NCBI RefSeq assembly: GCF_007655135.1
Contig: NC_045130.1
Location: 8,866,001 to 8,930,000, forward strand
DNA length: 64,000 nucleotides
Direction: 5' to 3'
From: Punica granatum
Taxonomy: Eukaryota; Streptophyta; Magnoliopsida; Myrtales; Lythraceae
This document shows positions 13,163 through 24,139 of this stretch, piece by piece. The notes under the pieces are model-generated. The model was given only the letters and a program-made list of their open reading frames with translations, was not told the origin of the DNA and ran no database searches. The number at the start of each line of letters is the position of its first letter. The stretch's first letter is position 1. The position numbers and the translations under genes were made by a program.

Positions 13163-13671
13163 AACCATCTTCACCGGGAAAGACTCTATGGATCTCTAAA
13201 GTGGGCTTGGTTTTCGCCATAGAGATGCCACGTCAAATAGAGACTCGCCTAAGAAAATAAGAGACTGGAAAATTTAATAATTGGTCTCTCATCGGGTTTC
13301 TATTTTGATGCCACAGTTTTTAATTATTTAAATAAAAATTGTTTTAAAATGTGTGGCCCGCTGCCCACCGCGTGACTTGGAGAAACGGATCCCACAGCAA
13401 AAAAGAGCCAACGGATCTTTGCCTTCTTCATTTATATAAAAAAAAATCAAAAAATTGATGTTCAGCAATTGCAGAACTGCCACATGACAGCCCTGAATTG
13501 ACCCCAAAGTGTCTCTCTGTACAAAGGCGTATCTCTTTGTAGAGAGACGGGGATCTACGCGCTCCTCTAATCTAAGACCACTCCACTGGAGAGAGACGTG
13601 TGACATGTCTCTTCGTACACCACGTGGCGTGGAGAGACATGCCTCTCTTGCCCGATGGAGATGGTCTTAGA
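13163..13671. mobile_element. MITE with ACCATCTYCAYCGGG terminal repeats
   Basis: The left terminus contains ACCATCTTCACCGGG. The right terminus read backwards gives ACCATCTCCATCGGG, an inverted repeat with two mismatches. TTA/TAA-like trinucleotides adjoin both ends, as in PIF/Harbinger (Tourist) elements, but the exact duplication is not clean. The 0.5-kb body includes GAGAGACATG-type short repeats near the right end and encodes nothing convincing. Confidence 0.65.
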
Positions 13672-14070
13672 ATTGATAAGATATATCAATTGAGAAATTT
13701 GAAATTATATGCCATGGGATCATAATAGTGAAATTAATTGACATCTATGGACCATCATATATATTATCTTAAAAAAGAAAAAAAAAACACATATGTAAAG
13801 TAGAGTGAGAGAGAAAGAGGAGGTTAAGATATATAATACTCGAATAATATAATATATGTTTGTAAAATGATACAAGAATTAATGGGTCACAAGATGTTCA
13901 TGAATTCAAAATCAAGAAAATTCTTAAAAAAAAAGAAATATATAAATTATAATTAAATTAATAGTATTACTTTTTGAATGTATTTGTGACCATTTCTTAT
14001 CAGAAATCTGTTCTTATTTTATAAAAATAAATAAAATAAAATAGTTAATAATATCTATGAGGGTTGTGAC

Positions 14071-14567
14071 CATTGTCCGGTCCGGTTCGCCTAAAAACCG
14101 AAATGGCAGCTTTGAACCGCCGGACCCATTGAACCGGCCGGTTTTAAGCAAAATTTCATTAAACCGGCCGGTTCTATGGGTTTTTATGGGTTTCCTATTT
14201 AATGTAAAAATTGGTTGGTTGTGTAAGAATTTGAACTCATGACCTCTTGCTTTTCATATTAGCATACTACCAACCAAGCCACCACCACTTTTTTGTTCTT
14301 TTAACTCTACTTTTAAGTACTTATTAAAATAAAATATTTATTTTGAAGTAAGAAATATTAAATATAGATACTTTCTTATACTATTGTTATATTTCTTTAA
14401 AATCGTCATACTTTTATCTTAATTATCATAATTTTTTTAATAATATGAATATTTATTTTATTTTAAATAAACGAGCGGTCCGACCCATCGAACCCCCGGT
14501 TGGACCCATAAACCCATGACTCCGTACCCCTTCAGGTTCATCATCCGGTCCGGTTCTGATAACACTG
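14071..14567. mobile_element. Non-autonomous hAT-type element with perfect 8-bp TSD
   Basis: GTTGTGAC occurs immediately before (14063-14070) and after (14568-14575) this 497-bp segment, a perfect 8-bp target duplication. The right end read backwards starts CAGTGTTATCAGAACCGG, a classic hAT terminus; the left end starts CATTGTCCGGTCCGG. Both sub-termini are rich in CCGG-containing repeats such as AACCGGCCGGTT. No transposase is encoded. A tRNA-like segment with box-A- and box-B-like motifs lies inside on the minus strand at about 14218-14288. Confidence 0.85.
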
Positions 14568-15947
14568 GTTGTGACCCAAAAAAAGTAAAAAAATTGCCAT
14601 TCTAATTATTTCCATCATGAATTCTTTTAATTATATAAAAAATTACAAATTATGAGTTTCGTATCACATCTATCATGCCATCACTTTCCTGTCAATTTTA
14701 ACAGATTTTTCTAATATGACACTAATATTGTAAACATAGTATATAGTGACGAAAATATAGAGGCAATGTTTTAAATCATATTTTTTTTCATACTGCGCGT
14801 AGCACTAGTGCAGAATCTAATATATGAATAATAAAAATTTGATAGGTACGATTAAAATAATAGAAATGATTTTTTAAATGAAATTAACGCAATTAAAAAT
14901 AATTTATTTCAAAGAAATATTTACAGTTGATACATTTTTCTTAGTTAATTTCTCATTTCAATAGAATATCCTAGAGATTTAATAGAGAAGTGAATTCAAA
15001 TTTTCAATAAAAGTTTATAAAACAATTAACAGAAAATATTATTTTCATGAATAGTCTTGCAATGACACCCATAATTTGAAATTCAGAAAAACCCAACCCA
15101 CATCGATAATTTTTTTTCGAAATTTAAAGACCTTAAAGGTCAGTTTTAAGTTTTAAAGAAAGAAAATTGGAATGAAGTTGATTAGACCCGATTTTATGTA
15201 TATATAAATTTGTTTAGTAATTCATATTATATATTGTAATTTATACTTAATAAAAAAAATAAGAAAACAAACAAAACACTTTAGATCCCACATAAAGCAC
15301 AAGAGTAAATTTAATTGCAGTTGCAAACTGATAAGTTGTATTGATAATCGATACTAGATTTACATTGAAAGCAATTTATCTATGTCTTTTTACACACGTA
15401 CAATTGAGGAGTAAGAACGAAAATGTGCCTAGAGCTCATGAAGAGAGGACATTGACAGCATGAGGACTCTAAGCTTGTGCAACATTGGTAGCAAGTGGTG
15501 GTGGCAAGTACTATAGTGGTAATTGATAGAATAGTAGCTGACGTCTATGGATAGAAGGAAAAAAAGAGAATAATAATAAGGAGAGAAAAAGAAACCTGAG
15601 ATAAGAGAAAATAAAATAAAATAATTAATGATATGATATTTCTTTTCTTTGAAACTCTTTTTCTCTTTCTTTCTATTTTATTCTCCGAAATGCATACTTT
15701 AGTATCCATAGGATCCCATAAAATTTTGATTGGGACTTTGGAACAAATTACTGACGACATAATGTCTTAAATAATTTTACAAATTGATATAAAGGTTGAA
15801 AATTTGTCTTTTTTTTTTTTGAATTTCTTCAATATTTTCAAAAGGAATTAATCATAGGATATATTTCAACAACTCATCAGAAATATCCATTTATAAAATA
15901 ATTTTTAAAAATTCTTAATCTAAATTTTGAAAATCCATCGATGCAAA

Positions 15948-16462
15948 TGTAAATAAGAAAGAGGAGAGAGGAACCGTAGGCGTTGAATTGAGAAGTTATT
16001 TCATAATTGATACGTTAGTCAGAGTGAATAATTATGAGAAAAAACATGCCGAGTAACTTTTACAGTGAAAAAGTATGAAATGATACCTTGAAATCGAAAG
16101 GTCATGAGAAAAAAAATAATTATAAGTTGGTTGTTGAAACTTAAAAAAAATAAAAGGATTCTGGCAAAAGAAAGAAAATGCAGGAAATTTTTTTCCAATG
16201 ATTAGTAAAGTCAAATAACAAGAATAATTAAAAGGAAAAGTAATTAAAATTTGAAAGAGAAAATAGAAAAATTATAATTGTAAATAGGGAAGGGGAGAGA
16301 GGAACCACAAGCGTTAAATAGAGAAGTTATTTTCATGTTTGATACATTCGTCGGAGTGAATAATTATAAAAAAAGAACGTATTAGGTAATTTTTATAGTA
16401 AAGAAATATGAAAATGTGCCTTGAAATTGAAAGGACATGAGAATGAATACGTATAAGTTAGT
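15948..16462. repeat. Two diverged direct repeats, period about 331 bp
   Basis: The segment 15948-16132 recurs in diverged form at 16279-16462. Shared landmarks in order are TGTAAATA, GGAGAGAGGAACC, GAGAAGTTATTT, GAGTGAATAATTAT, CCTTGAAAT, GAAAGG and TATAAGTT. The spacing suggests a decayed tandem array or remnant satellite. No coding potential is seen. Confidence 0.65.
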
Positions 16463-18049
16463 TTTTCTATTAAAACGAATGAAACGATGTCATGTTATTG
16501 AAAAGATGCGATGTTTACTAGTATCCGTACTATTTGAGTAAGGATTAAAATAGTAATATTAATAATTTACCAAGAGCAAAAAGGAAAAAAAAGAAGTTGG
16601 AGAAACATGGTTCTTCAATTGTATTTTCGGATACCATGGTTCTCACCGGTCAAAATACATATTTTTATTAATATTCTTATATTTAGGCATACTTGCTTGG
16701 ACAACTGATATGCTTATAAACAGATTACGACTAGCCGCCTTCTAGTTATCTGGACATCTTATAAATTTACATGTCAATGCTTTATCTTCAACGAGGATTA
16801 ACTACATTTTCTATTCTACATGTTAACTTCCCTTCTTTTATTTTTTCTCTTAATCTTAAGTTTGTCCAACTAATCGCCACAAACTGTCCTGTGAACTAAT
16901 CCCACGGGACCAGCGATCACGTTCTTGTTCGAATGCTTTATTTTGCAGGTATGTTGCACCTTTGCGTCAATATATTATTAAAATTGTAGCTAGAAACGAT
17001 AGCAGGCATATCATCAATATATATAGAGTGAATTCATCGATGAATAGAGTCTTCCACATTGTATGCCGAAATATGGAAGGAGATCTAACTTAATTATTTC
17101 TTCTAGTTATTATTAATTAATTCAATGATTTGGTTGATTAGGTACGCACTTTATGAGAGTAGCGACAAGAATTTTATTAGTGCATGTTGATATTGGGAAA
17201 TTGAAAGCAGTGGCTCTTATGATACTCAAATGAATAAATTAGTCATATCTTGTCTGTTCCTTTTTTCTAAAATAAGAAAATAGCAAGTGCTGAAACCAAC
17301 GCTTAGAATGAAATTCCCACTAGACAAAGCTACGTTTGACCCGAGATCCAGGAAATGCCCATAATTCTACCCTTCTCGTGTCCATTGAATAGTATTTACT
17401 AGTCTTAAACCACGTATTCAGAGCTCCTACTAGCCCATAATTTCACAATCTTCGGTCAATGTCAGATGCATGATGCGGTCGAGAAAAATCGAGCCCGAGA
17501 GTCCTGATTTCCAGGTCAATGCTTTTCGACGGTTCAAACAATACGACTTGAATATAATTGATCTTAATACCTTACGATCACGATCTTATGTATGTGTTTA
17601 GGATACCAACTCTGTAATGAATGGTTGTTCGAGGATCTTTTTGGAGGTAATAGCTTATCTGTTCGACTACATAGTTAATATGCAACGGGCTTAAGAAGAT
17701 CTACATAAGATCCATAAGGTCTTCCAATCAATTAAAAGGGGCAACAAAGGGTAAGGCCCATAAGGAAAATGGACCCAAGCTCTAGTATTTCACTCTTCAG
17801 CTCTAATCCTTCCCCAGCTCTTCATGTATTGTGAAACCTTGGTCCTCCGACCGACTTTATCTCATGCCGAGTCAATTCGCACAACCACAGTGACGTCTTG
17901 CTTGAGAAGATTTATTTGCAAAATGGCAGAAAAGTGTTGAGGAATATTATCCATCTCGTAGCTTTGATGAAGATAAGATCTCTACGAAGATATTGAAATG
18001 TTCCAAGATCACTCTGTCAGTGCATTGTTGAAATGGAACAAGGTCAGAA

Positions 18050-19862
18050 TCACGGAAGGCGGACGATCCTGTTCACAGCAGTATCTAGAGCATCTACATT
18101 CCTCCTCAAGATTTTTCTGAGCAAGAATTAAGGAAAGAAACTTAACGACAGTAATATGTTGGAAAACTGGTTGGCAGGAAATATAATCGGGTGTATGTGG
18201 TATATACATGAGCAAAGCAATTCAGATGAAAATGAAATTCTGAAGAACACAGCAAAGAACAGAAGTTTAGGCGCTCAATCTATTATTCATAAGCACACTA
18301 AAGGTAACCATGAAAAGGATACAGCTCTGTGCCCAGGTTTTCAATGCCCTTCATTTCCTCATTTAATCTGCCACAGATAAAGTTTAGAAGAATCATTAAC
18401 ATAAACATTAGATGTATGAACGATTCGAGCATTTAGGACACCCTTCGCTGAAACGAGAATCCTCAGGATTCCACGTTCCTGCCCGTAGTCCGCAAAATGA
18501 GCTTAATGCTGCAGTTGAAATTAAAAAGAAAAACCATTACCTTAGACATGAATTTATATAACGATTGCCCTTTGTTGCCGAGTCAAGAACTACAAGAAAA
18601 GACCATAGAAATAGATCAATCACATAAGATACAGGAAAGCCTGCAACCGATATGCTGCAGTTGATGCAGAAATTTATCCAGATCAGAATATGTTCGGAAA
18701 TAACCTGCTCGACTTCCATAATGATTTAAACAGCAGGAACACGTTCTTATTGAACTAGTTAGAGTTGAATAGAACAGCAGGTGCAGGAAACACCAAAAGT
18801 CTAGTGGCATAGGATGACATAAAAAAGGAAGAAAATTGGATAACACTCAAATCGTAATGTTGTGGATAAGGGAAAAAAGAGATTCAAGTATCTCTGAGTT
18901 AGGCTTAAGTGCTGCAGGCTATGATGAACACCTCGAGGCAGGGTTCTGCTAAAGAGGAAGATATAGCATGTGCCTTTCATCCTAAAAGATTTCTGAACTG
19001 AAAATAGTAAGCATCCTCGACAGAGTCAAATTTGGTAACCTCAGTTCAGAATTTCCTCCAGCAAGAGTTCCTGGGTACAAGAAACATTTGATATGGTTCT
19101 TTGGTTCATAAATGTACCCGATTCTTGGAGGTGACCAGCAGCATCACTGAAACACTGCATGTGATCGACCGAGCAACTCGTTACCTACAAAGCATAACCA
19201 CACTATTCTTTCAGAACTGAGATTACAAATCAAATCTACATCTAATCAACGAAAAACACATTGATATCAAAGTTCACGATTTTATTTCCAAAATAAGAAG
19301 CTGCTTCCGCGAAGATCATTGGGGTATCCCACAAACATATAAATTTGAATAAAATCGAGGATAGCACCACCTTTAACCCTTAATATGATAAGTAATTGAT
19401 GCAACACCCTTCAATTAGCATAAACATAATAGCATTCTTCCATTGCTAACCATATGTTCCACTTAATCATAGATTCAACATGTCTCTGCAATGAAGCGTC
19501 CATGAATTTGCAGACATTTGGCACATTCGGCATAAGCGAAGGCAAACATGAAACTTGCAGAGTGAAAAGTGAGAATTCAGCACACAGGAGGACAAATATG
19601 CAACAACTCAATCGCGGGAGACACAACTGACCTCGGAGAGAGCGAGGCGGAGAGAGGCGAATAGAGAGGTGAAGCTCTCGGCGATGGCGAGGGAGTCCCT
19701 CTCGACCACCTCCAGGGCTTTGAAGATCGCCGCCTGGTCCACCGGTGGCCTGCGATCCCCGCCGCCTTCCACCGGTGACGTGGACGGAGGATCTTCCTCC
19801 GGCTGCGAGTTGCGGGGCTCTGTGTTCGGTGACCGGTCTCTGTGCTCTCCGTCAGCTTCCAT
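18050..19862 (-). CDS. Small coiled-coil protein resembling BORC subunit 6 (BORCS6 C-terminal helix family)
   Basis: Five exons with consistent phases: 19862-19632, 19184-19118, 18589-18541, 18367-18323 and 18116-18050, giving 152 aa. Upstream codons are open but contain no ATG, so Met at 19862 is the first usable start. The first 50 residues are charged and proline-rich. The rest is helical, with segments SLFASLRLALSE, SVDHMQCFSDAAGHLQES, ATKGNRYINSCLRLNEEM and LKILRRNVDALDTAVNRIVR. The order of helices and the LNEEM..I..L...LK.L...VD.LD pattern resemble the C-terminal helix domain of BORCS6/lyspersin, a subunit of the complex that positions lysosomes through Arl8 in animals. Its role in plants is not established here. 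The assignment comes from remembered patterns, not a search; the gene model is stronger than the name. Confidence 0.8.
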
Positions 19863-19970
19863 CGTCGCAGTGCCTTCCGCCGTCACCAAAACGAGCAGAG
19901 GAGATAATGTGGTCGTCGTTTCCTATATCACGATATAAAATTAATATATGCCTGAAAATCAAACAAGCAG

Positions 19971-20044
19971 GTCTGGGTGGTGTAGTTGGTTATCACGCTA
20001 GTCTCACACACTAGAGGTCCCCGGTTCGAACCCGGGCTCAGACA
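19971..20044 (+). tRNA. tRNA-Val (CAC)
   Basis: The segment folds as a full cloverleaf. The acceptor stem GTCTGGG pairs with CTCAGAC including one G-T pair. The D arm contains GTGTAGTTGGTTATCAC. The anticodon stem CTAGT/ACTAG encloses CTCACAC, placing CAC as the anticodon. The T arm holds CGGTTCGAACC. The discriminator base is A, and CCA is not encoded, as expected for a nuclear gene. A T-rich stretch downstream, with long T runs from about 20066, can serve as the RNA polymerase III stop. Confidence 0.96.
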
Positions 20045-21676
20045 TTCACTTCTCCCTTTTCCCTTTTTTATTTTTTTTTTGCTTTTTTCACTGTTCTTAT
20101 AAGACATAATTTACTGAAATTTCTAACGGGATTGAATTTTCTGAATCCAGAATAAGGTTTTGAGAACTGAGCTTAAAATTTTCGATCCTTCTTAGTTCTG
20201 ATTTAAATTTTCCCGATTTAGATTAGGGTTTGAGAGATGACATTGGAAGTACTTCGGAAACTCATAGCTTGCTTGCAGCTCAATCCCCACAGTTTTATGC
20301 ATGTGCATGCAGACCACAACCTTATGCAAGCCAGAGTTTAACCTCAGAGTGAACTTTTTCGACAGTCCAATTGAGTTTAAAGCACTAATATTTCCCACCC
20401 CCGGGTATTCCATTCAGTTGCAGTCTTGCAGAGCTCTCCTCCGACACATTTAGAGAGAAAGCACACACAAAGAAGAGGTCCTCACGACTCTCTTCAGCGC
20501 CATGAAACATATAAGGTATCAAGCCCAGTTTGCGATCGAGCCATTGATTTGGTTAAACATGGCCAGCATAATCCCGGTTGTTAAACAAAACACAAAGGAT
20601 TGCCTCCAGAATGCAGGGAGGGATGAAACCCGACAAGGCTGCACCTCAGCTAATTCCAGGTTGGCTCCAGAAAATAGATTTCATCATCATTCATTGGAAG
20701 GATTTATAAAAGAATAAATTCCATGTCTTTGAGCAAAAGCAGTTGATATGACTATCACTTTCTATAGATGGAAGCAAGTAACAGCAAAAGAAGTAAACTG
20801 AAATGCACGATCGGGATGCGAAGAAAGACATATGGTCAAAATGACATGATATTTTTTTCCCCTTAACCAGCAGCCCCCGTCTTGAATCTTCAATCTGATG
20901 CAATATTCTTAAGGTAGCCTAGAACATGTAGCTACTGTGTGACTCCAGAAAGAAAGTAAAAACTGCTCTACTTCTGCTCCTTTACTTTGCATGATCTAGA
21001 TGTAAAGTTGAAGCTTTTAATTCTGCTTTACTATATTGAATTATCTTTCCTCAAACAAGGAAAAGAGCAATTTAGATTGCGGAAGTACTATCGAGCCTTC
21101 AAAGGGTCAAAATTTCTGCATAGCAGAAGGATGACATCATCGAGGAATGAGCTATGACTGGGTAACTTGAATAAATATGAACAGATGAATAAATAAACAT
21201 TCATCATTCAAGCTTATCGACCAAATTCAATCATCAGCAAGCCGAGACTCTCCTGCTCTGTAATTCTACAGACGTAATCGGAAGTGATGCACTCGGCTGG
21301 GAAGCTGAACCAAACAGCAACAAGAAGCAAGTACTCGCTAAATATTACTCCGAAGCTCGTCAATCCCACTATCTATCATTAGAAGCCGAGTGTAGTTGTA
21401 TAAATGAAACAAATTCTACTCATGACTGATCTAAATTTCTTCGGGAAAAGAACCAACATCGCCAATCAGTAAAAGTACGAAGGATTAATATAAAAGGATA
21501 ACGGAGACCATTCGAAATGCAAAAGAATTTATAATTGCCCTCATAAACTACAACTTAGCAAGCAGAGATTACAATTAGCTCATGATGGGTTCAGAAATTA
21601 GCAGCAATGTAGCTCTATCTAGCGAGTAGCAAGACATACTACTGGGACTGTAGACCTCGCGTATTAAGTCAGCCTA
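20045..21676. other. Intergenic DNA between tRNA-Val and the next gene
   Basis: No credible coding frame; the small frames here lack homology and regular codon use. The right half is likely to contain the 3' UTR of the minus-strand gene that ends at 21677. T runs at about 20066-20082 follow the tRNA gene. Confidence 0.5.
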
Positions 21677-22699
21677 TCAGCTAAAATTGTCCTCAACGAC
21701 CTCAAAACCAGGTGGATCAGTTACGGCAGGTCTCGACGATGCTTGGGGTCCACACCCGACTGGAAAATCCTGGATGACATCGAACTTACAATTCTTGTAA
21801 AGGTCACCACTTCTGGGGCCACCATTGTTCGGGAAGTTGAATTGCGGTAACTCAGCAGGGGCCTCTCGAGAACCAACTGCTAGACCATGAAAGACGTTGG
21901 CATGGCTCTTGGCTTTGGTTTTGGACGCAATATTCTGACCAAGGACCTCGCGGTTGTCAAATTCTTCGAAGAGAGCGAGGAGGTCCATCCAGCTCTTCCC
22001 CATAGCAGAAGCCAACCCCAACACAGGCTTGTAGCGTCTCGACTGTTCGATCAACAGGTATTGCCCGGGAGTACAATGATCCGTCCGGAACATAGCAGGT
22101 CGCATCAATCTGTCGGCCCCAGGCCTGCCACATCTACAATCCGCGTCCACAAGCAGAGGAGAAGTCTCTGAGAAGCTGATCCGTCTAGATGATGGCGCTG
22201 AATCCTGACCCTTCACGAACAGCCGATCGAGGCGGGACATCCACCGCTCCACATCTTGATACTCAGTCATGTCTTCTTGAGATATATCGGCGAAGTCGGA
22301 ATACATAAACAGGCTGGGCTGATCAGGAAATTCCCTGGAAACAGAGTTGCTGCCATCAAACACCTTGCCGCCAGAACCAGCCCCGACGTTCAAGCTGTTC
22401 AGTCTCGACGATGGCGTAGAATCTTGATCCACAATCAACGGCAGATCAAAGCGGGGATGGATCATCCACCAATCCTCCTCCTCTGGCTCCTCGGGGGCCT
22501 CGTCTTCTTCATCAGAGAGGTAAATGATGTCGGGATACAGGGGGAGGTGCTGCTCGTGGAGGAATTCCCTGAAGACAGAATCGTCGTCGTTGAACGGGAG
22601 ATTGACCATGAGGTTCCGGCAACGCTTGTTAGAAACGGGCTCCGGAGGCGAATGGGTTTCCGGGTGGGAGCGTTTCAAGAGATTTCCCTCCAATTCCAT
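21677..22699 (-). CDS. Intronless gene of unknown function, 340 aa, acidic
   Basis: A single frame from a true ATG to a stop encodes 340 aa. I do not recognise the family. Visible features: a basic start (KRSHPETHSPPEP and a nuclear-signal-like NKRC), an acidic run near aa 63-75 (DEEDEAPEEPEEED), repeated SSRxxS motifs, a central hydrophobic stretch around YKPVLGLASAMGKSWMDLL, and a C-terminus containing VIQDFPVGCGP. That motif also occurs in the frameshifted gene at 24140-24770, and both start with KR...PPEP.SK/NKR, so they are paralogues. It resembles the RDFPPGCG motif I recall upstream of the SRA domain in plant SUVH5/6 histone methyltransferases, but no SRA or SET domain is present. A GA microsatellite lies just upstream in the probable 5' UTR. 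Confidence 0.65.
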   Translation of the reverse strand: MELEGNLLKRSHPETHSPPEPVSNKRCRNLMVNLPFNDDDSVFREFLHEQHLPLYPDIIYLSDEEDEAPEEPEEEDWWMIHPRFDLPLIVDQDSTPSSRLNSLNVGAGSGGKVFDGSNSVSREFPDQPSLFMYSDFADISQEDMTEYQDVERWMSRLDRLFVKGQDSAPSSRRISFSETSPLLVDADCRCGRPGADRLMRPAMFRTDHCTPGQYLLIEQSRRYKPVLGLASAMGKSWMDLLALFEEFDNREVLGQNIASKTKAKSHANVFHGLAVGSREAPAELPQFNFPNNGGPRSGDLYKNCKFDVIQDFPVGCGPQASSRPAVTDPPGFEVVEDNFS

Positions 22700-22814
22700 T
22701 GATAGGTCTGAGGGTCAGTGAGTGAGAGTGTCGGGAGAACAGAGAAGAAGACAGGAATCCGATCTTTACGGGGAAGACAAGAATCTCCTGTAGATGTTTG
22801 TGTCTTATGTATAT

Positions 22815-22817
<3 letters not shown>

Positions 22818-22851
<34 letters not shown>

Positions 22852-22866
22852 CAGAGACAGAGAGAG
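22818..22866. repeat. GA microsatellite
   Basis: A run of about 13 GA units followed by interrupted GA/CA-rich sequence. It lies about 120 bp upstream of the start codon of the 340-aa gene, probably in its leader or core promoter, where such tracts are common in plants. Confidence 0.85.
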
Positions 22867-23338
22867 CGCGGGATGAGAGTGATTCAGATTAAGAAATTTC
22901 TTCACTTGCAAGAGATTAAGGAAATCTGTATGATTCGGAATAGGAAATTTGCCATTGCCAACTAATGTTTCCGTTGGGAGAATTGACCGTTGCGCCGTTG
23001 AGGCTCTGACTCAAATTAGGAAATTTCTTCGACTGCAAGTAATCAAGGCAATCTGATGGTTTTGATTCGGATTAGGAAATTTTCTGACCGTTGCTTTGTT
23101 CATGAGTGAGTTGTCAATTAGGGATGCCCTTGCTAGTGATTAGTGATGTTTCCTAATTTGCTCTCAATTATCATGAAAGGTACTACGTTTCATTGACGGT
23201 CACGCGCGCATCCACATCGTACGTGCAGACATTGTTGGTCCCGTGGATACTCACAAAATAAATGAAAGAGGACTTTATTTCCGATTCTTTAATGGTGTCA
23301 ACCAACCTTATTTCGTCAATTTATAAGTAGATTGTTCT

Positions 23339-23588
23339 TATAAACATGGATTGGTTTAAATGGTTCGGCGCTTGTTTCCCTTAAGTAACGTTTTTGGTTC
23401 GAGTCTTTTGTGAGGAGAAAATTCACGCACCTTTGAACCCCCGAAAAATGGACAAATTCCTTTTCTTAAGAACACATACATCATTCGTCAGTACAAAAAG
23501 GATTATGGAGTGGGCCGACCCGGCTAAAACTAAATTGAGTCAGGGCCCATTGTACTTCCGAATAACACGATACATACTGAAAAAATAA
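23339..23588 (+). mobile_element. tRNA-derived SINE (family copy 2)
   Basis: Starts with a tRNA-like head (TTGGTTTAAATGGTTCGGCG, then box B GGTTCGAGTC near 23396), continues through a body with GGGCCGACCCGGC and TACTTCCGAATA, and ends in an A-rich tail. ATTGTTCT (23331-23338) and ATTGCTCT (23589-23596) form an 8-bp duplication with one mismatch. The body matches the SINE at 12744-12940, which shares GCTTGTT, GGCCGAC and ACTTCCGAATA in the same order. Confidence 0.7.
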
Positions 23589-23654
23589 ATTGCTCTGATA
23601 TTAATTTGTTTCCTGAGAAATGAAATTATGATTCGGAAGTACAGAAATTACTGC

Positions 23655-23906
23655 TTCGTTTGGTTTCGGAGTCGCGATTTAAAATTTTAACTTTAATTTT
23701 AACTCAATACACTACACAACAAAACTTACTTTTCTAAAGTCAAACTGGTGGGCCCCATATATTATTCAATATACAATCTCATACACTACCCAATATACTA
23801 CATAACAAAATTGGTGGGGTCCACAGTCCCTAATTTTTTTTTGTCTTTTTCCAGAATCAAAATCAAAGTTACAAATTCAAAACTTTAACTTTGAAATCAA
23901 ACGCAA
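23655..23906. mobile_element. MITE-like repeat with CGTTTGRTTTC inverted ends
   Basis: The left end reads TTCGTTTGGTTTCGGAGT. The right end read backwards gives TTGCGTTTGATTTCAAAGTT, a diverged inverted repeat. The inside is an AT-rich, repeat-laden 250 bp with ACTTTAACTTT-like motifs at both sides and no coding frame. The superfamily was not determined because no clear target duplication is visible. Confidence 0.55.
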
Positions 23907-24139
23907 TATACATGTTATGCATTATGTTTAGCTAATAACACGTGATACTAGTAATACGGATAAGATTCGAAATAAAACGCAGGGGAATCTCTGCCAGTCT
24001 ATCAATTGACGATAATGACTAGTCATATAACATAATGAAGCGATCTCAGCTAAAAAAAAGAAAGGCCAAAGAGAAAAGACCGTTAGAAGCCGCGATTTAT
24101 GTATCAATACGAGATAAGCGGAATTTAAGAGCTTGTAGC

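Larger units (their letters stand above)
6721..18049. other. 11-kb gene-free, transposon-rich interval
   Basis: The whole interval is AT-rich and I see no credible coding gene. It contains the hAT-type elements at 9175-9748 and 14071-14567, a SINE at 12744-12940, a MITE at 13163-13671 and a diverged repeat at 15948-16462, all listed separately, plus an AT/GTAT microsatellite at 11803-11845 and a poly-A tract near 10468-10485. Nothing was recognised in the remainder, including 16.5-18.0 kb. Confidence 0.7.

Noticed and set aside
19669..20014. Overlapping plus-strand frames
   Set aside because: Antisense to exon 1 of the BORCS6-like gene and running into tRNA-Val.
22256..22702. 148-codon frame on the plus strand
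   Set aside because: Antisense to the 340-aa gene, which is preferred because of its true start, acidic tract and its paralogue.
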